Part shown: piece by piece, positions 1-4,441 of the stretch
Position numbering within the stretch: position 1 is the first letter of the stretch
How the letters are laid out: each line of letters begins with the position of its first letter
NCBI GenBank assembly: GCA_030622775.1
Contig: JAUXFS010000158.1
Coordinates: 1-5,558 of the forward strand
Direction of reading: 5' to 3'
Source of the DNA: Rhodospirillales bacterium
GTDB lineage: Bacteria; Pseudomonadota; Alphaproteobacteria; Rhodospirillales; Defluviicoccaceae
DNA length: 5,558 nt
Notes under the pieces: generated by a model
What the model was told of the DNA's origin: nothing
The model's database searches: none
The model's input: the letters and a program-made list of their open reading frames with translations, nothing else
Made by a program: the position numbers and the translations under genes

Positions 1-223
1 CCTCCTGACTTTGACTGTCGGTGTCCGGTTGTTCAAGCACGTCGAGCGCCGCCCGACATTTTCTGACTGAAACCTTGGCCTCTTTTGCCAGGCCGGGAAT
101 CGAGATTTTAATAAAACCAGCGCTGTCGGCCAGCAACAACATTGCCAGCCAAACGCGCAGAACATGGTCATCCTCCAGCCATACCGTCGAGTTCAAAATT
201 GAACGAAATAATTTAACGTACAT
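1..223 (-). CDS. Phage replication-type protein, N-terminal winged-helix part (3' end outside window)
   Basis: Partial gene: 74 codons are visible and the frame is open to the window edge. The protein begins MYVKLFRSILNSTVW, then has a hydrophobic helix (V-W-L-A-M-L-L-L-A-D, residues 24-33) and a helix-turn-helix-like stretch (residues 37-64: F-I-K-I-S-I-P-G-L-A-K-E-A-K-V then a second helix), ending with E-Q-P-D-T-D-S. This pattern, K-L-F-x-S-I-L-x-S-x-V-W followed by A-D-x-x-G and P-x-L-A, and the 'L-E-x-P-D-x-D-S' turn, is typical of the N-terminal winged-helix domain of phage replication or replisome-organiser-like proteins (family recognition from memory). The inferred role is binding DNA to start phage replication. 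The ATG at 223 is preceded by GGAGG (228..232) at a 4-nt spacing, which fixes the start. It is the only gene not packed against its upstream neighbour. The C-terminal domain, which would settle the subfamily, is missing. Confidence 0.72.
   Translation of the reverse strand, partial: MYVKLFRSILNSTVWLEDDHVLRVWLAMLLLADSAGFIKISIPGLAKEAKVSVRKCRAALDVLEQPDTDSQSQE
191..204. repeat. Short AT-rich palindrome inside the start of the replication-type gene
   Basis: The sequence gttcaa-aa-ttgaac has perfect 6-bp arms around a 2-bp centre. It covers codons 7 to 11 of the replication-type gene, in the most AT-rich patch of that region. Its size would suit a dimeric repressor operator, and an HTH protein is encoded upstream, but a chance palindrome of this size is quite possible and no second copy was seen. 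Confidence 0.25.
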
Positions 224-227
224 AAGT

Positions 228-232
228 CCTCC
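228..232 (-). promoter_or_regulatory. Shine-Dalgarno site of the replication-type gene
   Basis: On the minus strand GGAGG lies 4 nt before the ATG at 223. It is a full consensus site and supports independent initiation of this gene, which is not coupled to the gene before it. Confidence 0.6.
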
Positions 233-247
233 GCCACCGACCGGCAA

Positions 248-288
248 GAGCCCCCCTGCCACGTCCACGCTGCAATTTACGGGGGCTC
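248..288 (-). repeat. GC-rich inverted repeat in the only sizeable intergenic gap
   Basis: GAGCCCCC (248..255) and GGGGGCTC (281..288) are perfect 8-bp arms separated by 25 nt. In the minus-strand transcript they could form a strong stem between the zinc-ribbon gene stop (304) and the Shine-Dalgarno site of the replication-type gene (228..232). No run of U follows the stem, so a classical intrinsic terminator is unlikely. A translational or processing element, or a protein-binding site, is the alternative. The loop contains a near-tandem CGTGGA-CGTGG. Confidence 0.45.
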
Positions 289-303
289 AGCCAGTCCACG
301 GCA

Positions 304-483
304 TCACCCCCTTCGGTTTTCTTCTCGGTCAATTTCGCGCTGGCGTTCCTCGTCCTTCACGGTATCGAGGCAGCGGTAGCAATAGTATTTACCGTCACCG
401 TGGAGGCTGTAGGCTGTTCGCCCGCAATCAGCGCAGACCATAACCAGATCTCCATGTACCGGTTCATCTTTGTAATCGTCCAT
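304..483 (-). CDS. Small zinc-ribbon protein (59 aa)
   Basis: This complete 59-codon frame runs ATG 483 to TGA 304 and is short enough to be missed by usual length cut-offs. It encodes C-A-D-C (residues 17-20) and C-Y-R-C (35-38), a CxxC-x14-CxxC arrangement that fits a compact zinc ribbon, between an acidic N-terminus (M-D-D-Y-K-D-E-P) and a highly charged, probably helical tail (residues 43-59, rich in E and R). The gene starts 2 nt after the TAG of the coiled-coil gene; the Shine-Dalgarno site is weak (AGGCGG), so translation is probably coupled. Small zinc ribbons of this sort are common between recombination and replication genes in phages. Nucleic-acid or protein binding is inferred; the exact function is unknown. 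The paired cysteine motifs and tight packing make a real gene likely. Confidence 0.75.
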   Translation of the reverse strand: MDDYKDEPVHGDLVMVCADCGRTAYSLHGDGKYYCYRCLDTVKDEERQREIDREENRRG

Positions 484-485
484 GA

Positions 486-1250
486 CTACCGCCTGACGTT
501 TGACGACCGCCTGACAACGGCCTCGACGCCGGGGATGTTCATCGCCTGTTTTTGGCTGGTGGCCATGCGATTCAACTCCTTGGTATTCCCGTCACCAAGA
601 TGTTGGAGCGCCGGGTTCTGGCCAAGGAATGCGAAGAACTTTGGCTTGTCGACGACGCGGGCCGACCACGTGGTGCGATACGACACGCCCTCGGACTCGA
701 CGGCGGTCTTCGGCTGGGGGATAACAAGCGGCGGTGGGGTCGGGGCCTCGATCAATTCCTTGGCGGCCTCGGTCTGGCCCTGGGCCCTTAAGTCTTCGGC
801 CGCGGCCTTGCGCCTGTCGGCCTCCCGTTTCCGGGCATCGGCCTCAAGTCGCCGGTGTTCGTCTTCCTGCTTTCGTCGTTGCTCGTCTTCGTGCCGGTCC
901 ATTTCCTCGCCAAGAATTTTCTCGGCCGCGATATACGGGTCCCGGAGAAAGGCGCGGACGGCACACGCCGCCTTGTGTGCCTGGTGCGCGAGGGTCACCC
1001 CTTTTTCACACAAGGTGTTTACGCGAGCGATTCGGTCCTTGAGCTGCCGGCGCATCTCCGCCGCCTCGTCAAATGAGAACTCACAGACGACCCGAAAGTC
1101 TTTCGCGCAAATCGCCCACGACGGGGCTTCGGCCGCGAGTGCGTCCTGTTCGTCCGCGACCTCGGCGGTCGCCTCGTCGTAGTCATGGGCCAGCGCCATG
1201 GCCACCTTGATTTTTTGTTTTCCGGTTTCGAGTGCAGTTCCGTCGGTCAT
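486..1250 (-). CDS. Coiled-coil phage protein linked to recombination genes (254 aa)
   Basis: Three parts are visible. An N-terminal region (about 1-100) includes two helices with E-M-R-R-Q-L-K-D-R-I. A long, strongly charged helix rich in E, R, K and A (about 108-165) almost certainly forms a coiled coil. After a proline-rich hinge (169-180) comes a C-terminal domain (188-254) with G-V-S-x-R-x-x-W-x-A-R-V-V-D and N-I-P-G-V-E. This charged helix plus W..VVD...IPGV ending is a recurrent architecture in phage proteins next to ERF or RecT genes; I know it as uncharacterised and give no enzymatic role. The ATG at 1250 is chosen because it forms an ATGA overlap with the nuclease stop (1247..1249) and has AAAGGGGA at 1257..1264; the in-frame ATG at 1268 has no such site. 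An accessory to recombination or DNA-end handling is an inference from context. Confidence 0.8.
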   Translation of the reverse strand: MTDGTALETGKQKIKVAMALAHDYDEATAEVADEQDALAAEAPSWAICAKDFRVVCEFSFDEAAEMRRQLKDRIARVNTLCEKGVTLAHQAHKAACAVRAFLRDPYIAAEKILGEEMDRHEDEQRRKQEDEHRRLEADARKREADRRKAAAEDLRAQGQTEAAKELIEAPTPPPLVIPQPKTAVESEGVSYRTTWSARVVDKPKFFAFLGQNPALQHLGDGNTKELNRMATSQKQAMNIPGVEAVVRRSSNVRR

Positions 1251-1816
1251 AGGTTTTCCCCTTTCCATCGGTTGATTCGGAGAGCCGCGGCGAACGTCTC
1301 AAGGTCTGAGAGCTGCGTCTCCAGTCCATAGTCGTGTATGCGATATCTGCCGTCGGGCATCAGGTGGACAGCCATGCGCCCGCACCACGGACCGTCGTGG
1401 GCCGCGACATATGCCGCGGTCTGGATGGCCGCCGCCGCCCCAGGCTCCCCCGACTTGATGTCGACGAGCGTTCTCGTGCCGAACACCGGGCCGAGGACGT
1501 CGAACGTCCCGGCGTAGCCCAGGGCCTCGTGGTAGACCCGGTGCTCGATCAACTCCCAGTCACCGGCACCCGTCTCGATTTCGAACCGCTCCCAGGCCGT
1601 AAGATATGGGTCGAGCTTCCAGTCGTAATCGTACTGATCAAGAATTCGCCGATTCCAAAGCTCGCAGACCCTGTGAACCGCCTTCCCGCGATCTCGCGCC
1701 TCGTCGGTGAACCACCGGTCATCAACGAAACCCTCGGCCCCGAGAATCGAAGTCACACCGGGCACCTCTTTGCCGTCCCAGCAATAGGTATGGGACCCCG
1801 GATCGAAGGTCAGCAT
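1247..1816 (-). CDS. PD-(D/E)XK (RecB-like) phage nuclease
   Basis: The 189-aa protein opens with F-D-x-x-x-H-T-Y-x-W-D-G-K-E-V-P-G-V-T-S-I-L (4-25), a typical start for phage RecB-like nucleases. It then shows the R-G-K-A-V-H motif (43-48), an E-H-R-V-Y segment (91-95), G-T-F-D (103-106, metal-binding D106), L-V-D-I-K-S-G (117-123, the D-x-K form of the (D/E)xK motif, D119 and K121) and Q-x-x-x-Y (132-136). These are the PD-(D/E)XK core residues in order, so the catalytic site looks intact. There is no four-cysteine set like that of Cas4 or AddB. The expected activity is metal-dependent cleavage or resection of DNA ends in the cytoplasm. Its ATG overlaps the ERF stop by one base (TAATG), and no good Shine-Dalgarno site precedes it, so it is probably translated by coupling to ERF. 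This suggests it is the nuclease partner of that annealing protein. Confidence 0.85.
   Translation of the reverse strand: MLTFDPGSHTYCWDGKEVPGVTSILGAEGFVDDRWFTDEARDRGKAVHRVCELWNRRILDQYDYDWKLDPYLTAWERFEIETGAGDWELIEHRVYHEALGYAGTFDVLGPVFGTRTLVDIKSGEPGAAAAIQTAAYVAAHDGPWCGRMAVHLMPDGRYRIHDYGLETQLSDLETFAAALRINRWKGENL
1257..1264 (-). promoter_or_regulatory. Shine-Dalgarno site deciding the coiled-coil gene start
   Basis: AAAGGGGA on the minus strand sits 6 nt before ATG 1250 and inside the 3' end of the nuclease gene. The alternative ATG at 1268 lies upstream of this site and has no purine-rich element before it. Closely similar sites precede the ERF gene and the gene starting at 5436. Confidence 0.6.
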
Positions 1817-2751
1817 TAGAACGGGGCAATCGACCGGAGGTTACGGAAGCCGTCGGCCTGCCGCCAGGTCACGGTTGCCTGCATTGGCTCGCCGTCTTCG
1901 GTCTTCGCCCGGTAGATCTCTTGGGCGATCCCCGCGTCGGTCGTGCTGAACGTGCTGTACCAGTCAACGCCGATCTTGATTCCGGTTCGCGTTCCGGTCT
2001 TACCGGCCTTTGTTGTGATCTTCTCGATGACGCCGGTCGTCGTCTGGGTTTCCGGCTCATCATCTGGCCCGGCCCCCTGGTCGGGCTCCGGCTCCTGGTC
2101 TTCGGGTTCCGGTGGCGGCTCATCGTTTTTGGCCGCCACGGGCTCGTTACGCGCCCCTGGGTTCTCTACGCTGCTTGGCCAAGGGGGAGCTGGCGGCGGC
2201 TCACCCGCGGGTGCCTGGCGTCGCCTGCGGCCGTTTTCGGCTTGGTTGGTAGACGCGCCTCGGTTACGCGGCGTCGGTTGCGTGATCGGCCCGCCGCCGG
2301 AATCCGGTTCTTCATCCTCGTTTTCCGGGAACAGGGTGGCCACCGCCAGCAGGGTATAGCGCCGGGCATAGGTGATCCACTTACCCAGCTCTTTCGCGTC
2401 GCGTTGCGGCGGCACGATGATATGCGATGCGTTGACTTCCACATCGCTCGGCCAGTGCCTGATGATCGACGTCACGCTGTACGAACCCTCGAACGGCGCA
2501 TCGGGCCGCGCGATCGGGACGACCGCCTGCAAAAGCGCAAGCCCGTGTTTCGTGAGCACCGGCTTGACCAGCGGCAAGATCACGTCGAGCGGCGCGTATT
2601 TGTAGACCTGGTTCCCGGTCTGGCCGTCTGCCGATTTCTTCGGCGTGGCAATCTCGTTCGTCGCCCTGGCGAACGCCTCGTATGGCCCGAGGTCCGCACT
2701 TATCGGTTTGTCTACCGGCGGTTTCCCGCCCGTCGTTCTTTTCTCAGTCAT
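1816..2751 (-). CDS. erf: ERF-family single-strand DNA annealing protein with extra C-terminal domain
   Basis: The 311-aa protein carries the ERF core at about residues 20-150: Y-E-A-F-A-R-A near the start, V-Y-K-Y-A-P-L-D-V-I-L (49-59), K-H-G-L-A-L-L-Q (68-75), and the signature G-K-W-I-T-Y-A-R-R-Y-T-L (123-134) followed by an acidic E-N-E-D-E-E-P-D. ERF proteins (P22 Erf is the type member) form rings that anneal complementary single strands in phage recombination. A long, low-complexity linker rich in P, E, N and R (about 151-238) leads to a C-terminal domain (239-311) with alternating polar and hydrophobic residues, W-Y-S-T-F, and a closing N-L-R-S-I-A-P-F; this looks beta-rich and possibly OB-like. 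ATG 2751 is preceded by AAAGGGGA and overlaps the upstream HTH gene by 8 nt. Identity of the core is secure; the function of the C-terminal domain is inferred only. Confidence 0.9.
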   Translation of the reverse strand: MTEKRTTGGKPPVDKPISADLGPYEAFARATNEIATPKKSADGQTGNQVYKYAPLDVILPLVKPVLTKHGLALLQAVVPIARPDAPFEGSYSVTSIIRHWPSDVEVNASHIIVPPQRDAKELGKWITYARRYTLLAVATLFPENEDEEPDSGGGPITQPTPRNRGASTNQAENGRRRRQAPAGEPPPAPPWPSSVENPGARNEPVAAKNDEPPPEPEDQEPEPDQGAGPDDEPETQTTTGVIEKITTKAGKTGTRTGIKIGVDWYSTFSTTDAGIAQEIYRAKTEDGEPMQATVTWRQADGFRNLRSIAPF

Positions 2752-3028
2752 TTGATTTCCCCTTTGTCGGTGCCGGTACCAGGCCCCGGCCGGATTTCGT
2801 CAACAGGCCCGCGGTCTCGTAGAGTTCGAGAGCGTTGATGTTGATGCCCCGTTGTGAGAGAAACGCCTTAAGACGAACGACCTCGTAGAGCGTCCAGCGT
2901 CTACCGCCCATCATCCAGGGCCTGGCATTCAGTTTCCGGCTGAGCCCAGACTTTGAAATGCCGATCCACTTCGCCAGCTCTTGGTGTTCAATGCCGTGTT
3001 CCTCCAGCAACGCCTTAACCGTTTTCAT
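2744..3028 (-). CDS. Small Cro/C1-type helix-turn-helix DNA-binding protein
   Basis: The 94-aa protein has an N-terminal helix (V-K-A-L-L-E-E-H-G-I), then a helix-turn-helix at about 15-35 (H-Q-E-L-A-K-W-I-G-I-S-K-S-G-L-S-R-K-L-N-A), and further helices with W-T-L-Y-E-V-V-R-L-K-A-F-L (45-57). This is the standard HTH_3-like phage regulator layout. The C-terminal 25 residues are basic and probably unstructured. The start is clear: GAGGAGG lies just ahead of ATG 3028, which forms an ATGA overlap with the stop of the upstream gene. The 3' end overlaps the ERF start by 8 nt. It could be a Cro-like regulator of its own early operon or a DNA-binding replication accessory. Being buried inside the operon, rather than divergent from a repressor, makes a lysogeny-switch role less likely. 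No operator set was identified. Confidence 0.78.
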   Translation of the reverse strand: MKTVKALLEEHGIEHQELAKWIGISKSGLSRKLNARPWMMGGRRWTLYEVVRLKAFLSQRGININALELYETAGLLTKSGRGLVPAPTKGKSND

Positions 3029-3315
3029 TGCACCCTCCTCAAAAGCACCTCCAGGAATCCCGTGTCGGTTTTCATTCGCCAGGCAGTTCGCGCCCGGTTC
3101 CAGTGCGCGTCATTTGCCTTTCGCCCCGGCGTGTATCCGGCGATTATCCCGCCGACATAGGCCGCGGTCTCGCGCCGGGTGTCAAAGACAAGACCGCTGA
3201 TGGCCTCGACCTCGGTCCTGGCCCCACCCTCCTCTCGCCAAACCGTTACGAGCCACCGCCGGTTTCCGGACCCGCGAATTTTCTTTGACCGCCCCGCCTG
3301 TGAATTCTTCATCAT
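3025..3315 (-). CDS. Small basic protein of unknown function (96 aa)
   Basis: I do not recognise a family. The protein is basic, begins with M-M-K-N-S-Q-A-G-R-S-K-K-I-R, and has a probable beta-hairpin start (R-R-W-L-V-T-V-W-R-E-E, 19-29), a predicted helix (T-A-A-Y-V-G-G-I-I-A-G-Y, 50-61) and a positively charged end with several Trp and Arg. It has no cysteine, no transmembrane segment and no signal peptide. It starts 6 nt after the stop of the gene before it, with no strong Shine-Dalgarno site, so it may be translated by coupling; the ATG three bases later (3312) is an equal alternative. It ends in an ATGA overlap with the HTH gene. This tight coupling is the main support for it being real. 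A DNA-binding or HTH-partner role would be speculation. Confidence 0.65.
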   Translation of the reverse strand: MMKNSQAGRSKKIRGSGNRRWLVTVWREEGGARTEVEAISGLVFDTRRETAAYVGGIIAGYTPGRKANDAHWNRARTAWRMKTDTGFLEVLLRRVQ

Positions 3316-3321
3316 TTTATT

Positions 3322-3615
3322 TTAACCCGGAGTTGTCATAGTGTCAACCGGCCGAGGTCGATCAACACCGAATGTCAGGTCGAAGTCATCGAGGATCTTG
3401 CCAAGCTCTCTGGCCAGGGCCGAGGCCCACGGGTAGCAAATTTCACCACAAGGGAAAGGAAGGAGGTGGCCGGTTATCTGGCACTGCGCCTCGGTTCTCC
3501 CGGCTTGCTGAGGAATCAATTTCCACGCCTCGCAATCAACGCTACAAAGCCGAACCCCGTTGTTGTCTGGTTTTTGTGGAGTGAAGGACCGAGACACGTC
3601 AATTTGAATAGGCAT
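3322..3615 (-). CDS. Cysteine-containing small protein of unknown function (97 aa)
   Basis: No family is recognised. Five cysteines stand out: C24 and C28 (C-S-V-D-C), C45 (A-Q-C-Q-I-T-G), and C56 and C60 (P-F-P-C-G-E-I-C-Y-P-W). The grouping C-x3-C ... C ... C-x3-C suggests metal binding, though it is not a standard zinc ribbon. The block L-L-P-F-P-C-G-E-I-C-Y-P-W is followed by a helix (A-S-A-L-A-R-E-L-G-K-I-L-D-D-F) and a proline-rich tail. ATG 3615 is 3 nt after the stop of the previous gene, with only a weak purine stretch upstream, so coupling is likely. Neighbours on both sides are also unknown small genes, which places it in the accessory part of the early operon. Confidence 0.65.
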   Translation of the reverse strand: MPIQIDVSRSFTPQKPDNNGVRLCSVDCEAWKLIPQQAGRTEAQCQITGHLLPFPCGEICYPWASALARELGKILDDFDLTFGVDRPRPVDTMTTPG

Positions 3616-3618
3616 AGT

Positions 3619-3861
3619 TTATGGCCCGTCCCATTTTTTCAACAGGCCCTCAACTTCATCCTCGCGGCCCGTTGCCGTCAGCGCCCCGACCTGGTGGCCA
3701 AGCTGAAACGCCTTGAGTGTGGCTATCGGCGAAGTGATCGCGCCAGCCCAAGCAACAATCCCCATTTTCCGGAATTCCCAGACGCCATCATCAAGCTCAT
3801 GAAACGTCATCCCGTAGCGCTTCGCCGTTCTGAAAACCCAGCCTTTGTTTTTGCCGTTCAT
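3619..3861 (-). CDS. Small protein of unknown function (80 aa)
   Basis: No family is recognised. The sequence reads as a compact cytosolic protein: a basic N-terminus (N-G-K-N-K-G-W), F-H-E-L-D-D-G-V-W-E-F-R (20-31, two probable strands), a hydrophobic middle I-V-A-W-A-G-A-I-T-S-P-I-A-T-L-K-A (35-51) that is too short and polar for a confident membrane helix, and a charged C-terminus E-D-E-V-E-G-L-L-K-K-W. An A-G-G-G-G-G-G run lies about 4 nt ahead of ATG 3861 and gives a reasonable ribosome site. It follows the zinc-ribbon-like gene by 9 nt and is followed by the cysteine-rich gene after 3 nt. The function is unknown. Confidence 0.65.
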   Translation of the reverse strand: MNGKNKGWVFRTAKRYGMTFHELDDGVWEFRKMGIVAWAGAITSPIATLKAFQLGHQVGALTATGREDEVEGLLKKWDGP

Positions 3862-3870
3862 CTGGCCCCC

Positions 3871-4107
3871 CTAGAAGTAGTTTTTGACGCTGGAGTCGAT
3901 TGAGGCCCGCGACACCGGCTCGCCGCAGCACGGACACTGTCGGTTGGCGGCGGCCTCTGCAATCGCGGTACCAACAACCTCAAGTACATGGCCAACCTTT
4001 CGCTGCCTGGTTACCCACGCCCTACGAACAAGCACAGCGTCGCACTGACCGCAGTAAACCTCTACCCAAATGGCCGTCGGCGTAAGAGTAATTCTCAAGT
4101 CGTGCAT
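3871..4107 (-). CDS. Small zinc-ribbon-like protein (78 aa)
   Basis: Two cysteine pairs, C-G-Q-C (residues 19-22) and C-P-C-C (58-61, with an extra C60), are separated by 35 residues, most of which form a probable helix (K-V-G-H-V-L-E-V-V-G-T-A-I-A-E-A). The first pair follows an edge strand (I-W-V-E-V-Y). This suits a two-knuckle zinc-binding fold with a helical insert; metal binding is inferred from the cysteines. ATG 4107 is chosen because GGGGAGG (4114..4120) lies 6 nt upstream, in the 13-nt gap after the preceding stop; the longer in-frame start at 4146 would overlap that gene and has no better site. The partner is unknown. Most small phage zinc ribbons bind nucleic acid or host proteins. 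Confidence 0.7.
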   Translation of the reverse strand: MHDLRITLTPTAIWVEVYCGQCDAVLVRRAWVTRQRKVGHVLEVVGTAIAEAAANRQCPCCGEPVSRASIDSSVKNYF

Positions 4108-4110
4108 TTG

Positions 4111-4120
4111 TTTCCTCCCC
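4111..4120 (-). promoter_or_regulatory. Shine-Dalgarno site deciding the 78-aa zinc-ribbon start
   Basis: GGGGAGG on the minus strand, followed by AAA, is placed 6 nt before ATG 4107 and fills the gap between two genes. It rules against the upstream in-frame start at 4146. Confidence 0.6.
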
Positions 4121-4441
4121 TTAATGCAACAGGTCGCCGAGACCAACGGCGGCCACCCTGATCCGCCGATTGGCGCTGAGTCCGGGGTCGATCCCTAGAA
4201 ACCCGTCACCAAAAAATTCTTTGATGCGCCTGATTTCTTGTTCGAACTCGGCCGAATTGTCGCACACCACGGTCGTGACATCACCTTCGCAATAGGTGAT
4301 GACTGCCAGGGCCCACGGGTTGCACCAGATTCCGAAATACCAGGCGTCGTTCGTGGTGTCCACCTGGGCATAACCGTTACCAAGTAGCTGCCAGTCGTAG
4401 ACGTAACGATCACCCGGACAGAACTCTTTTGTGACTTTCAT
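4121..4441 (-). CDS. Conserved-type small phage protein of unknown function (106 aa)
   Basis: Its core, Y-A-Q-V-D-T-T-N-D-A-W-Y-F-G-I-W (24-39), then N-P-W-A-L (41-45), Y-C-E-G-D-V-T (50-56) and A-E-F-E-Q-E-I-R-R-I (64-73) with a later G-I-D-P-G, resembles a recurrent family of small, uncharacterised phage and plasmid proteins with D-T-x-x-D-A and E-G-D motifs; I do not know an assigned function. The fold is probably alpha/beta, with aromatic strands followed by one amphipathic helix. The start is well supported: GGAGGA lies in the end of the RadC-like gene just before a TAATG stop/start overlap. It is therefore probably made in step with the RadC-like protein. No membrane segment or catalytic signature is seen. 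Confidence 0.72.
   Translation of the reverse strand: MKVTKEFCPGDRYVYDWQLLGNGYAQVDTTNDAWYFGIWCNPWALAVITYCEGDVTTVVCDNSAEFEQEIRRIKEFFGDGFLGIDPGLSANRRIRVAAVGLGDLLH

Noticed and set aside
248..288. Intrinsic transcription terminator
   Set aside because: The stem arms are good but the loop is 25 nt and no U-run follows on the minus strand.
21..443. Plus-strand open frame over the left end
   Set aside because: It runs antisense to the replication-type N-terminus and the zinc-ribbon gene, both of which have family motifs and fitting starts.
400..1182. Plus-strand open frame of 260 codons opposite the coiled-coil gene
   Set aside because: The product is rich in Ser, Ala, Arg and Cys runs that mirror the coiled-coil codons on the other strand; no motif or operon context.
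1247..1816. Assignment of the nuclease as Cas4
   Set aside because: The four-cysteine iron-sulfur set of Cas4 is absent; only scattered cysteines (12, 51, 145) are present, and there is no CRISPR array or other cas gene.
1334..1819. Plus-strand open frame opposite the nuclease
   Set aside because: The minus strand carries the ordered PD-(D/E)XK motifs; the plus-strand product is unrecognisable.
1921..2838. Long plus-strand open frame (305 codons) opposite the ERF and HTH genes
   Set aside because: It lies antisense to genes with clear family motifs, has an arginine-rich, low-complexity product typical of antisense frames in GC-rich DNA, and has no recognisable domain.
3466..3903. Plus-strand open frame of 145 codons over the unknown small genes
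   Set aside because: The minus-strand frames here keep the operon's short spacing and have ribosome sites or coupled starts; the plus-strand frame has neither neighbours nor motifs.
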